A DNA stretch of 64,000 nt, from the IMG/VR virus record IMGVR_UViG_3300024257_000003, positions 79,155 through 143,154 of that record, one strand, 5' to 3'. The translations under genes were made by a program, and so were the position numbers. Source of the stretch: a virus. A model generated the notes under the pieces. It was not told the DNA's origin. It made no database searches and saw nothing but the letters and a program-made list of their open reading frames with translations. This document shows positions 17,625 through 26,562 of the stretch, in pieces. Numbering within the stretch: position 1 is the first letter of the stretch; the number at the start of each line of letters is the position of its first letter.

Positions 17625-18077
17625 TTATACCACTATGCTAAAGTCAAGTACTGCTACTGCAGGTAGAGCCCCATTTGTGAGAAGCTCAAGTGTATAGACG
17701 TCGTCTTGGACTGGGCCCTGTTCGGTGAACGTTAGGACTAGTGCTCCGTTGACATCAGAGGTCGCGATACCCTCGTTGCTGATTATGCCAGCAACAATAG
17801 TGCCAGTTGTGGCAGCGGCTACAACTTCAGTCGAAGTGCTCAGCCCGCCCGCATCTGTGAATAGTCGCCAAGTGAAATTTGCTGTTCCAGCTACTGGAGC
17901 CGCAAGATAATCGCTTACCTGACAGGTCACAATAATCTCTTCAGCAAGACCTGCTCCTTCGATGCCAACCGCAACAGCAATGCTGTTGGGCATCGAGGCT
18001 GCAAGGTTTGTTGAGGCGGTCGACGCTGCGTCCGCAACGTCAGCAATACCTGTCTTACTTAGGTCTCTTTGTGCCAT
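17625..18077 (-). CDS. Capsid-associated beta protein with docking-peptide N terminus, 150 aa
   Basis: The first 17 residues (MAQRDLSKTGIADVADA) resemble the N terminus of the neighbouring fibre protein. The remainder is an Ig-like beta domain (EEIIVTCQVSDYLAAPVAG, FTWRLFTDAGG, LVLTFTEQGPVQDDVYTLEL). It is the first gene after the major capsid protein and is followed by a terminator. This fits a decoration or head-fibre protein. The exact family is unknown. Confidence 0.65.
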   Translation of the reverse strand: MAQRDLSKTGIADVADAASTASTNLAASMPNSIAVAVGIEGAGLAEEIIVTCQVSDYLAAPVAGTANFTWRLFTDAGGLSTSTEVVAAATTGTIVAGIISNEGIATSDVNGALVLTFTEQGPVQDDVYTLELLTNGALPAVAVLDFSIVV

Positions 18078-18101
18078 TATATTCTCCTATTGGAAGATGG
18101 C

Positions 18102-18125
18102 GGGGAGGGGGTTTAGCCCCTCCCC
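18102..18125 (-). terminator. GC-rich intercistronic hairpin after the capsid gene
   Basis: Perfect 9-bp arms GGGGAGGGG and CCCCTCCCC enclose a 6-base loop, directly downstream of the major capsid gene. There is no U-run, so it may stabilise or process the capsid mRNA rather than terminate by itself. Confidence 0.55.
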
Positions 18126-18133
18126 TTACCTAA

Positions 18134-19498
18134 TTAAGGTGTAGGTACGACCTGGTTACGGTCTAGGGCGCCAATGCTACCACCAACATCAATTGTGCTC
18201 TGAGCAGGCAGGATGATCTGGTTTGCACCAACTACGACGTTCTTCGCTACTGCAATTCCCATTCCTCTGTTCTTCTCACGAAGGGTGAACCTCTCCTTCA
18301 ACTTAATCTTGAGGATATCAGTCTCGGGGTCCGTCCACTCAGAAGTCATGATCGGGTGATCCTCTACGTAGAAGCCAAGCTCGTTGGAGTCTGCCATGAG
18401 GATTGTAGTAGTGTTGTTCAGCGCATCATAAGGCACGAAGGGGCTTACGATTACGCGGAACGGAATTCCCAGATAGTTAGGCAACACAGGCGCAGAATTT
18501 AGGTTCTGGCTGAAGTCCAACGGGTTCTGGGTGATGACGTTACCATGTCCATCCTGAGGCTCTTGGGCACCAGGAGCAGCCGGAACTGCCGGAACAGGCT
18601 GATGAGCAGGGTGCGAGCGATGGATACCACCGGCAACACCTTCACCACCAAACGATGAAGCAAAGTCATTCTTCGCAGGCGATCCAGTCCACTGACTTCC
18701 GAAGAAGGCTCCCTGGTTCATCTGGGCGAAAGCGCGGAGCTGAGCGTCCTGAACGAACATTAGCCAGGTCAACGGGTGGAGCAGGAGCATGTCGGGAATG
18801 AATCCGTTGTGCATGATCGAGGCAAACATCTCGAAGATGTCGTCCATTGTCAGGGTACCGTTCTGGGCACCTAGAAGATCACGTCCTGTAGTCGTACCGA
18901 AGTTCGAGGCAAGCGGGGTCTGGTTGTCGTGTGTGGTGTTCGCTACGCTATACCACATGTTGAAGATCTTCTCTTCCTTGTTACGAGCCATTGCTCGGCC
19001 GGCCTGACGGACTGCCATTGTAACAACATCGAAAGTGGAGTAACGAAGTACTTCCTCGGTGAACTTTACAGCCACACCCTGCTTTCCGATCTTGCCAATC
19101 TCAGAACCCGGTCCGTACGCAACACGTAGCTCAGGAAGGGACTCTTCCTCGCCGACGTCGAAGTCGCCGTCAACGGCACCCATTACTGGGAGGTCAACCA
19201 TTGTTCCAGGCTGATACGGGATTTTTTGTAGAAGAGAGGTCGCAATCAACAGAGGCTCAACTGCTTCCTGTACGGCGTTGTTTACGACCTTGGGGATGAA
19301 TAGCGGGGATTCCCACATTGCGAGCGCATCGCTAATTCTTCCTTCTTTGCCGAGCAACCTGCCGTCGGGGCGGACACCGCTGTTCTTCCAGGCGTACTCA
19401 AAGTCTCTAAACTTCTCTCCTGGCGCAGCAGAGGCATCAACCTCGCGGAAATCAGCGAACTTGAGCTGGCGTCTATTCTTTGAACGAATATCACTCAT
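18134..19498 (-). CDS. Major capsid protein (HK97 fold), 454 aa
   Basis: Position (directly following protease-scaffold and one further gene), length and motifs fit an HK97-type capsid protein. A polar N-terminal segment precedes a body with YQPGTMVDLPVMGAVDGDFDVGEE (E-loop-like), KQGVAVKFTEEVLRYSTFDVV (spine helix start), GFIPDMLLLHPLTWLMFVQD and YLGIPFRVIVSPFVPYD (A-domain). A Gly/Pro/His-rich insertion near 290-325 (HRSHPAHQPVPAVPAAPGA) is unusual and probably surface-exposed. A hairpin follows the gene. Confidence 0.88.
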   Translation of the reverse strand: MSDIRSKNRRQLKFADFREVDASAAPGEKFRDFEYAWKNSGVRPDGRLLGKEGRISDALAMWESPLFIPKVVNNAVQEAVEPLLIATSLLQKIPYQPGTMVDLPVMGAVDGDFDVGEEESLPELRVAYGPGSEIGKIGKQGVAVKFTEEVLRYSTFDVVTMAVRQAGRAMARNKEEKIFNMWYSVANTTHDNQTPLASNFGTTTGRDLLGAQNGTLTMDDIFEMFASIMHNGFIPDMLLLHPLTWLMFVQDAQLRAFAQMNQGAFFGSQWTGSPAKNDFASSFGGEGVAGGIHRSHPAHQPVPAVPAAPGAQEPQDGHGNVITQNPLDFSQNLNSAPVLPNYLGIPFRVIVSPFVPYDALNNTTTILMADSNELGFYVEDHPIMTSEWTDPETDILKIKLKERFTLREKNRGMGIAVAKNVVVGANQIILPAQSTIDVGGSIGALDRNQVVPTP

Positions 19499-19510
19499 TA
19501 CTATAGCTCC

Positions 19511-20686
19511 TTATCGCATTAGTGGGGAGATCTGGACAGTACCCAGAGTCGATCCCGCTGTGTGCATGTGCCAAGGGTATCCTGAGGTAGCTGTACCAGG
19601 CATACGATCTAGGCCATCAAATCCTTGAATTGAGGTCTCCCAACGAGTTCTTACCTTATCAAGGTATGAGCTTGGGTAGCGAGTACTCTTGCGAACAACC
19701 TGACCGACGATTCGGTTCATTAGGTCTAGCATTGCAATGCTTGCAAGGGCATCAGCGGCAGCGCCAACGGCTGACCAGTCAGGAGTTCCCTGCGATACAG
19801 CAAGGCAAGTGTTCGTAACCGGTACGATGTCTGACTCATGGTCAAAGGTAACATAGCCACCGTTTACAAAGTCTGCCATTGCACCAATCGCAATTACCTG
19901 ACCTTCTAGTAGAACGCCTGTTCTGTCAGCTGCTACAGGGTATTCCATGCACTCATTTGCAACGAGGACGGTGACCTTGTTCTGTAGCTCCCATGCGAGG
20001 TTACGCAACTGTGTGGGGCTGTAAGGCTTAAGGGCCTCAGGGCCACTTGCTGCGGCTGGGTGAAGCTCGTTCTCATTTAGAGCACGCTCCATAACATCCG
20101 AAGCTGCACGAAGCATGCTGTAGGGGGCGAAGCCAATGTGACGACCAATGTCGAAGGTGCGAACTGGTGTTGGCGGGTTGTCGAGAGGAATCGCTGTTGA
20201 GGCTGCGCCAAGGGCGACAGACTCATCGTACTGGACTCTCTGCTGGACCGCACCTGATAGCCATGTTATGAATGACAGGACTACTGGCTCATTTAGGGTG
20301 GCCACTTCACCGCGAGCATTTACCACACCATTGGCAACGTCTGTTGCATCATAGCGCCAAAGAAGATCAAGCTCCGGTGTGCGAGCTGTAGAAAGATCCA
20401 TGGTAGCGCCAAGGCCTGCTTGGACCGCCATGTCATCTTCTAGGATCTGCAGCTGATAAGCAAGTCCAGCGGGGACAATAAAGCCACGGTCGTCAAGGGC
20501 GACTACCTTACCTGTTAGGATAACGTAGAACTCATCATGCCGATCGTTCTCAAACTGGAGAGGCAAGTAAGGAGCCGGTCCAGTGTCGAGGCGCGGGCGC
20601 TCTGAGGGGCAAATTCGTACGTTAGGAATGACTCTTCCGAGATCTCTATCGTACTTCTTTACTGGGATATTTGCATCGTAGGACAT
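19511..20686 (-). CDS. Head protein of unknown role, 391 aa
   Basis: The gene lies between the protease-scaffold and the major capsid protein with short spacers, so it should be a head component. The sequence is mixed alpha/beta (LTGKVVALDDRGFIVPAGLAYQLQI, ALKPYSPTQLRNLAWELQNK, GVLLEGQVIAIGAMADFVNG). Its C-terminal end GYPWHMHTAGSTLGTVQISP suggests an ordered tail. It could be a minor capsid, vertex or decoration protein. I do not recognise the family. Confidence 0.65.
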   Translation of the reverse strand: MSYDANIPVKKYDRDLGRVIPNVRICPSERPRLDTGPAPYLPLQFENDRHDEFYVILTGKVVALDDRGFIVPAGLAYQLQILEDDMAVQAGLGATMDLSTARTPELDLLWRYDATDVANGVVNARGEVATLNEPVVLSFITWLSGAVQQRVQYDESVALGAASTAIPLDNPPTPVRTFDIGRHIGFAPYSMLRAASDVMERALNENELHPAAASGPEALKPYSPTQLRNLAWELQNKVTVLVANECMEYPVAADRTGVLLEGQVIAIGAMADFVNGGYVTFDHESDIVPVTNTCLAVSQGTPDWSAVGAAADALASIAMLDLMNRIVGQVVRKSTRYPSSYLDKVRTRWETSIQGFDGLDRMPGTATSGYPWHMHTAGSTLGTVQISPLMR

Positions 20687-20704
20687 TTCCTAAAATTCCT
20701 CCAA

Positions 20705-21577
20705 TTATGGGTTGATGTGGGCCGGCAGATAACCTCTGCGCTTCTGCTCTACCAAGAACATGTCTGCCGCACGCTGGCCACCAGGGCCAATGGATTTTTC
20801 GTAGTAACGGTCAAGGATAGCAGCATACGCTGAGGTATCCACTTCTTCTCTTTCAGGTGCTGCGCTATCTTGCTCGGCCCCTAGACCATCAAGCTTCTCG
20901 CCATCAGGCTTTCTAGCCATCCCATTCTCAGGCTCACTTTCAAGATCTGAAAGTGAATCTCTTAGAGACTGGATGCTTCTTGTTGAGAGCTCGGTTAGCT
21001 TCTCTGTTCTATCAGTAACTCTAAGCCCCTTCTTGATCTGCGCATCTACAAGAGTTTCTGCCAACATCTGCTTCTGATCTTTCATCAGCTCGATGTTTGC
21101 TGCTTCTAGCTGTGAGATCTCATCCTTTAGGGATGTGACTCTTAGCTTAAGCATGTCTCTTGTTGCTGTCAGGTCATCAGTCTTAGCAGCCTTTTCTTTG
21201 AGGGCAGTTAGCTCCTCTTCTGAAATTTCTACCTTGTCTGAGACCTTCTCTTCCTCCGCAGCCGCTTCGGGCTCGGGAACTGCAGCGCTATCCGCTTCGG
21301 GCTCTTCTGGAGTAGGAGCTAGCTTGACTAGCTTCTCATCAAGGATCTCAAGTAGAGTGGCCTTGGCGTCAGAATCTTCAACTGTCTCAAGCAGTCCCTT
21401 AATGGCTTCGCAGTGAGCGATGTCCTTAGCAGGGAAAGTCTTGTTAGGACCGATGAAAACACTATCTTCCAAACCAGTCAGCAAGTCACCTGTAAGGCGC
21501 GCTGCGTCTGACGGGAGGAACTTGAGAATCTCCTGGTAGTTGGACTCTGTGTCCTTAGTTAGATCGGCGAAATTCAT
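20705..21577 (-). CDS. Nested scaffold protein from an internal start, 290 aa
   Basis: Inside the protease-scaffold gene an in-frame ATG at 21577 is preceded by AAGGA with a 6-base spacer, as good as the sites of the main genes. It would make the C-terminal 290 residues (starting MNFADLTKDTESNY) as a separate protein: an acidic linker, then a long coiled coil (VEISEEELTALKEKAA ... LKDEISQLEAANIELMKD). Nested scaffold genes of this kind are known, for example Nu3 inside C of phage lambda. The separate product is inferred from the internal ribosome site. Confidence 0.55.
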   Translation of the reverse strand: MNFADLTKDTESNYQEILKFLPSDAARLTGDLLTGLEDSVFIGPNKTFPAKDIAHCEAIKGLLETVEDSDAKATLLEILDEKLVKLAPTPEEPEADSAAVPEPEAAAEEEKVSDKVEISEEELTALKEKAAKTDDLTATRDMLKLRVTSLKDEISQLEAANIELMKDQKQMLAETLVDAQIKKGLRVTDRTEKLTELSTRSIQSLRDSLSDLESEPENGMARKPDGEKLDGLGAEQDSAAPEREEVDTSAYAAILDRYYEKSIGPGGQRAADMFLVEQKRRGYLPAHINP

Positions 21578-22654
21578 GGTATTTCCTTGCGAGGAGACTT
21601 CCTCACGTTGTTCATTTCTTCCAATTACTGCATCGGCCTTTTCCTCTGCGGGATTTTCGGGCGGTACAGAGGGGCTAGACTGTTGATTTTTTGAATCTTC
21701 TTGAAGAGCGTCTTGCTCTTTGCCTTCGCCCTTAGCATTAAGTGAAGTAGGAATCTCTACTTCTGTGGCATCGCTGATTCTATAACCCTTACTTGTTCCA
21801 TCTTCAGACTTCTTTACCAGCACATGGCCTGAGAAGATTTGATGTGTCATAAGAGTCTGCAGACCTGAGGATGCATCTGCGAATGATAGGTTCTCTCCGA
21901 ACTCTAAAATCTGTGCATGTGGGGCTGCGGGGTTGTTTACTGGAGATACTTCTTCATAGTCGAATCCGAAAGGAACTGCAACGCATTCCTTTCCGTCATA
22001 GAAGCGACCTCTATCGTGACCGCAGTCCTCGTTACGCCAGTCTACTAGCTCTCCATCTAAAGCGCAAGTGGAACAGTGTGCACCCTTTGGCATAAATGAA
22101 GTTGATACTGTTAGGTATCTTCCATCTAGTACCTTCTGAATTGCATCAGGGTCTGTGATGTTCCACAGTCCCTGGATGTGTCCTACTCCTCTGTAGCCAT
22201 CTGTGCTGGATAGCTCCTGAAACAGGGGGACTGATTTGAGGCGGTTTTTCTTTGTGGTCTTTGCGTCCCTGAAGGGCGACATGGCGCTTTGCACTCGAGA
22301 GTCAACAAGGATCGCTTGGTTGGTTGTATCGATATAGCGAACGTCGATTACTCTTCCTATTGGATCCTTGCCCTCATCGTGGTGCTTGAGGACGGGCTTG
22401 TTGAATGGGCTGACGAAGGATCGCGCCCCTCTAAACATCTCATCTGGCAGATAGATTGCCTTGTTCTTTGTGGTTAGCCCTGAGAAGGTCATTCGGACCT
22501 TCGCTCGGAGAGAGTGTCCTGTCAGTGATACTGAGTCTTTCGTCTCGAGCATCAGTCTCTTTCCGGGCTCTACAGCAATTGGTTCCGCGACCATGTGTGC
22601 ATAGTCGCTTCTTGCAATTGGCTTTACCCAGTCTGCAAAACTATTATCGGCCAT
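20705..22654 (-). CDS. Prohead protease fused to scaffold, 649 aa
   Basis: Residues about 30-250 look like a prohead serine protease. FNKPVLKHHDEGKDPIGRV (His91/92 followed by PIGRV) resembles the catalytic-His block, and GRYLTVSTSF (Ser184/186) the Ser block. A Cys cluster (C194, C197, C211, C224, plus H213) directly follows and may bind zinc. Residues 260-360 are a linker, and 360-649 an acidic coiled-coil scaffold. The protease would cleave the scaffold and capsid during head maturation. Its 3' neighbour is the capsid cluster and its start overlaps the portal stop. Confidence 0.78.
   Translation of the reverse strand: MADNSFADWVKPIARSDYAHMVAEPIAVEPGKRLMLETKDSVSLTGHSLRAKVRMTFSGLTTKNKAIYLPDEMFRGARSFVSPFNKPVLKHHDEGKDPIGRVIDVRYIDTTNQAILVDSRVQSAMSPFRDAKTTKKNRLKSVPLFQELSSTDGYRGVGHIQGLWNITDPDAIQKVLDGRYLTVSTSFMPKGAHCSTCALDGELVDWRNEDCGHDRGRFYDGKECVAVPFGFDYEEVSPVNNPAAPHAQILEFGENLSFADASSGLQTLMTHQIFSGHVLVKKSEDGTSKGYRISDATEVEIPTSLNAKGEGKEQDALQEDSKNQQSSPSVPPENPAEEKADAVIGRNEQREEVSSQGNTMNFADLTKDTESNYQEILKFLPSDAARLTGDLLTGLEDSVFIGPNKTFPAKDIAHCEAIKGLLETVEDSDAKATLLEILDEKLVKLAPTPEEPEADSAAVPEPEAAAEEEKVSDKVEISEEELTALKEKAAKTDDLTATRDMLKLRVTSLKDEISQLEAANIELMKDQKQMLAETLVDAQIKKGLRVTDRTEKLTELSTRSIQSLRDSLSDLESEPENGMARKPDGEKLDGLGAEQDSAAPEREEVDTSAYAAILDRYYEKSIGPGGQRAADMFLVEQKRRGYLPAHINP
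21577..21588 (-). promoter_or_regulatory. Internal ribosome binding site for the nested scaffold
   Basis: On the minus strand AAGGA lies 6 bases before an in-frame ATG at codon 360 of the protease-scaffold gene, exactly at the boundary between linker and coiled-coil region. This placement decides the nested-gene call. Confidence 0.55.
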
Positions 22655-24716
22655 TCTGAATTTCTCCTATGGGCTCTAGCTCACATCTGCAATTTGGATG
22701 GAACGGAGGAAGGTCTTCTTGTGTAACACTGTCTAATTCAATAACAATGTTGTTCCATACGTCGAAGTCTTCTCCACCTGGAGTAGCCTTAATTACAGCT
22801 GTATCGAACCCACTGGCCTTCATTGCAGCAACCTTTGATAAGATTCTTGCTCTGTGTGTTAGAGTTCTCTCTATAAAGCGGATCCTATACTCTAGTCTGT
22901 CGATAGTCAAGTTATCTCTTCTGCCAACTGCCAGCTCTGCTGCAGTTCTTCCCGCAGTAGCTCTGAAGAGTCTTGTGACGTCTGTCTCAAACTGTCCATG
23001 AATTCTATCTGAAATATTACGGACTCTCTGCAACAGGGCACTGCTTGCGGAAAACCCTTGCAGGCCTGAGATGGATGCTCTGTCAATCGTTGTCTTGAAG
23101 CGCCTCTTTATCTGTCCTTCTGCAGCCATGAAGATTTGGCGGATGAAACCTAGGTTTATCTCCCCGCTTCTAACCTCCTTGAGGTCTCTCGCAAGAGAGC
23201 CATATATCTCTGCGGCCACACCGTCCTGAACTGAGCTCCTGGCCTTTGTAGGGCCGGTAGATGTGCCGTGCTGGTTAGAGGGTTGCTGCTTAGCTGTAGC
23301 GGCCCTGTTGGCCGCCTGAGCCCTACTGGTGGCCTCTGTCTTCTCCACCTCCAGTTCCCCTTGCTTCTCCATCTTAGGAATCTCAACTACACACAAGGCA
23401 CAGTCCTCTGATTCCTCTTCAGTCATAGCTTCCCAGCCGGATAGACTTCTAGCTTCTGTCCTTGAGATTAGGTTGGATGTGAAGAGCAGCATGTAGTGGT
23501 TCTGCAGTTTGATCTGTGCTTCGTGATCAATCTCTGTAAAGCGGAGTTCTACATTGTTCTCTTCTGACAATGGGTCAAAGCCGAAGGTGCTCTCAAGTAA
23601 GAGCTCCCTTAGGATTTCAAAGTTGAATGAGTCTGCAAGACACTGCTGGTAGAACTTAACGTTACCGTGAGCCAGCTTAGACATTGAGTCTGCTGTTGCT
23701 CGGTTGGCCGTGTCTCCGTCGCCGAAGTCGAGCTGAGACATTCCTGAACCTGTGATGACCCTCTTCTTGAAGTGCTCAATGAAAGGCTCTGGTCTGATAG
23801 AACGACTCTCCGCGCCAAGTCCAGAAATCTCATGTCTCTCTGGGGTTACAAGCATTCCATCGGAAGGCATGTCTCTTACCATTGCCCTGACGATATCTAC
23901 CTCTGTTACGCCGTCCTCATACCTTTGCATCGGTGCGCTTTCTGTTCCAACCTTATATTGAAACAGGGGGTATATGTGCTGGTAGACAAGGTTCTCTACA
24001 TGCTCCTCTATCCTTCGTAGAGCTGTAACATCTTCTATAACTGGGTGCCACGGTGGGGTTGCAGTTAGGAAGTGAGGCTTCTTGTTCACAGAGATGAAGA
24101 TTACATCTTCAGGTCTATAAATCTTAAACCTTCCATCTGGCATGATGTGCTTGTAGGAAATGATTCTGTTGTTTGTGCCGGGCTTAACTCTCATAGTGTC
24201 TGGTGACACTACAAAGTATCCGGCGACGGGCTTCAACTTCCTCGTCCCAGCAGTCCTAACCTTACCCCCTGATTTATCCACACTCCTTGCTTTGATTATA
24301 TAGCAGTTGTGGTATCTAAGTAGAGTTCCCATGATCTCGATTAAGAAGGACCTTAGTGTCTGGTCCTGTGCAACTTCAATCTGGCGGAAGCGTTCCTTGA
24401 TGTACTTAATTGTTTCCTTGTTCTTTCCGACGAGGGTATGCCCTTCCTTCATGGCAAGAGCAAGCTTCTTTAGGTTCGCTTGGAAAATGTATGAGTCAGT
24501 ATCCTCTGCCGCCCCGATGTCAATCAAAGGGTACTCAGACTCATGGTATCCATGGTCGTCTGCCCTAGCATTTGGAACGGGAGCGATGTATGTCATCGAC
24601 TCCCTCTTAATTGTTCCAGGGATTCTCTTAATCAATCCTATTGAAGGAGGATTGGCGTCCTGCTCAGACTCCGGCATCTCTTCCGCAGAAAAGATTTTAA
24701 TGTTTGTCTCTGTCAT
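22644..24716 (-). CDS. Portal protein fused to a MuF-like domain, 690 aa
   Basis: Residues about 60-430 carry portal features: FLIEIMGTLLRYHNCYIIK, YFVVSPDTMRV, IYRPEDVIFISVNKK, and a clip/stem region with FGDGDTANRATADSMSKL and LRELLLESTFGF. After a Gln/Ser/Thr-rich linker (about 470-510) the C-terminal 170 residues are helical and end LPPFHPNCRCELEPIG. That H-x-N-C-R-C ending is the hallmark of MuF minor head proteins. The fusion ties DNA-entry portal and internal head protein in one chain. The stop overlaps the protease gene start by 11 bases. Confidence 0.85.
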   Translation of the reverse strand: MTETNIKIFSAEEMPESEQDANPPSIGLIKRIPGTIKRESMTYIAPVPNARADDHGYHESEYPLIDIGAAEDTDSYIFQANLKKLALAMKEGHTLVGKNKETIKYIKERFRQIEVAQDQTLRSFLIEIMGTLLRYHNCYIIKARSVDKSGGKVRTAGTRKLKPVAGYFVVSPDTMRVKPGTNNRIISYKHIMPDGRFKIYRPEDVIFISVNKKPHFLTATPPWHPVIEDVTALRRIEEHVENLVYQHIYPLFQYKVGTESAPMQRYEDGVTEVDIVRAMVRDMPSDGMLVTPERHEISGLGAESRSIRPEPFIEHFKKRVITGSGMSQLDFGDGDTANRATADSMSKLAHGNVKFYQQCLADSFNFEILRELLLESTFGFDPLSEENNVELRFTEIDHEAQIKLQNHYMLLFTSNLISRTEARSLSGWEAMTEEESEDCALCVVEIPKMEKQGELEVEKTEATSRAQAANRAATAKQQPSNQHGTSTGPTKARSSVQDGVAAEIYGSLARDLKEVRSGEINLGFIRQIFMAAEGQIKRRFKTTIDRASISGLQGFSASSALLQRVRNISDRIHGQFETDVTRLFRATAGRTAAELAVGRRDNLTIDRLEYRIRFIERTLTHRARILSKVAAMKASGFDTAVIKATPGGEDFDVWNNIVIELDSVTQEDLPPFHPNCRCELEPIGEIQNGR

Positions 24717-26155
24717 TAACTTAGCTCACTCATCCATTGGCGAAGCTGATCTTCGCTCACACCGCTGGAGCGCTGGAGACACTGCGATAGAGAAATAGGA
24801 ATCCTAACTCTAGCATTGCTTGCAGTGCGGTCCGCTGCTGTGCCACCGGGGGTGGGTTGTTGGTTAGCTACCGGAGCCAACGGTCTATCATTGGCGTTCG
24901 GTGGAAGAGGGTCGGGGTCACCGTCTCCGCCTCCTGTATCAGAATCCTCTTCAATTACAATATCATCTGGGAATCTATCATTGGCCTCATCGACTACTCT
25001 TCTGACATTGTCTTCACTACAGAGTTCATCGATGTCACCTAGTGACACTATGATCTTCAAGATCTGAATTATTGTTAAAACGCTTCTCATCTGCTGAATG
25101 AAGGATATGTTCTTACTTGTAAGAAGCCACTCTCCTCCTAATAGATCCATAACAGCATCTTGTGTTTTAATTACCTGAAGCTCAATCCAGTCTGTGACCT
25201 CTCTGATAATGCTAACCAAGTAGGCGGGGATATCATTGGCAATGAAGCTGGTCGCTTTCCTTGGTTCCTCTCTGATGGTCTTTCTTACCTTCTTGGTTAG
25301 GCCGGCGGTCTTATCAAGGAATTTATCTCCCCTGCCTGTGATTACATCAGCTTCGAAGTGAAGGATGTCCGGACCTAATGTATTTGATACCTTCATGTCC
25401 CTCAGCCCCTCGGCGGAAACAATGATTGCATTCATTATACACTCTATCTGATCTACATAGAACTGTATGTACATATTAAGGAAGTCTTCAAGCCCTGCGA
25501 TGTAGGGCTTGAGTATCATACCTAGGATATCCTTTAGGATGCCTGATGCATTAAACTTTATGCTCTCTATGGTCTTAACTAGCCAAGCAGTAAGTGCTGC
25601 TATTAGCACCAACAGGTCCTGTGGACATAGGTTTCTAAACATGTGGAGGAAGGCACAGAGTTGTTCTATTACTTCGTTTCCTATCAACATGTCTTCAATC
25701 TTTGTGAGCCATCCAAAGCGAGCCATTAGGTCTGCATTAAGAATATCTTTTAGTCTGTCCCAATCAAAGTCCTTCCACTCCCAACTCTTATTGCAGGGGA
25801 TACAATCTTCCAGGTTCTTAAAGAGGGAGTCACTATCTCCCCCTGTTCTTTCTGACGGCTGGAGGGCTGACCCTATGCGGCCGCCCTCTGCGAATAGAGG
25901 AGCTGTTGTAGATGAGACGACTGCATCCTGGGCGGGGTCGTGTGCATCCTTCTGGGGGTCCTTTGTGACTCTGTCTGCTCGAGTTCTTCCTACTTCACTC
26001 ATCCCTATTGTGCGGACAACATCTCTTGCGACAAACCCTTCTATTGCAAGGATTGAGTTATCTCCATTGAGCATCTGCCCCTGAAGATAATCCTCGTACC
26101 CCTTAATGATGGAGCCGAGGTTCTGCCTCATCTCTAATGCTAGGTCTCTATTCAT
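24716..26155 (-). CDS. Helical portal-neighbour virion protein, 479 aa
   Basis: A long helical protein. The first 130 residues are polar. The middle (about 140-380) is made of hydrophobic and amphipathic helices (LCPQDLLVLIAALTAWLVKT, ILKDILGMILKPYIAGLEDF, MRSVLTIIQILKIIVSLGDI). The C-terminal 80 residues are Gly/Pro/Asp-rich and disordered. Its ATG sits one gene before the portal, and its stop overlaps the portal start by one base. An internal head protein or a portal partner is possible. No family recognised. Confidence 0.65.
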   Translation of the reverse strand: MNRDLALEMRQNLGSIIKGYEDYLQGQMLNGDNSILAIEGFVARDVVRTIGMSEVGRTRADRVTKDPQKDAHDPAQDAVVSSTTAPLFAEGGRIGSALQPSERTGGDSDSLFKNLEDCIPCNKSWEWKDFDWDRLKDILNADLMARFGWLTKIEDMLIGNEVIEQLCAFLHMFRNLCPQDLLVLIAALTAWLVKTIESIKFNASGILKDILGMILKPYIAGLEDFLNMYIQFYVDQIECIMNAIIVSAEGLRDMKVSNTLGPDILHFEADVITGRGDKFLDKTAGLTKKVRKTIREEPRKATSFIANDIPAYLVSIIREVTDWIELQVIKTQDAVMDLLGGEWLLTSKNISFIQQMRSVLTIIQILKIIVSLGDIDELCSEDNVRRVVDEANDRFPDDIVIEEDSDTGGGDGDPDPLPPNANDRPLAPVANQQPTPGGTAADRTASNARVRIPISLSQCLQRSSGVSEDQLRQWMSELS

Positions 26156-26562
26156 ACTGAGGGATCCAAAGGATTGATGGGAGGAATAGCAAGAGGGTTA
26201 GGGTCTATGCGACTCTCCTGGAAAGAGATACCGGCGCCAGTCGGTTGAGGTACACCTCCTCGTACAATAAGACTTTCTCCTATTGTCGGAGTTGGCTTAA
26301 CTGTGGGAGATACCGGGAAGACGGGGAATGCAGAGGGTCCGGTAGATACACCTGTAACCGGGTGGATGTGAAGCTGTAGGATTGCCTTAGTTTCTTGGAG
26401 CTCCGCAAGGACGGTGGCCATTGCTGCGTCCATGTCGCCCTTATGATAGAAGTCTCCCACTATGTAGGGGTATAGCCTTAGGTACAACTTTTTAAATTGT
26501 TCCTTAGCTACATCCCCTGGAGATCTCGTTAGAGACGAGATCAGACTATCTAATAATGCCAT
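26152..26562 (-). CDS. Small head-region protein, 136 aa
   Basis: A helical N-terminal half (DVAKEQFKKLYLRLYPYIVGDFY) with a short amphipathic segment is followed by a Pro/Gly/Thr-rich unfolded tail. It overlaps the upstream gene by 17 bases and the next by 4. No family recognised; its place in the chain from terminase to portal suggests a minor virion component. Confidence 0.55.
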   Translation of the reverse strand: MALLDSLISSLTRSPGDVAKEQFKKLYLRLYPYIVGDFYHKGDMDAAMATVLAELQETKAILQLHIHPVTGVSTGPSAFPVFPVSPTVKPTPTIGESLIVRGGVPQPTGAGISFQESRIDPNPLAIPPINPLDPSV

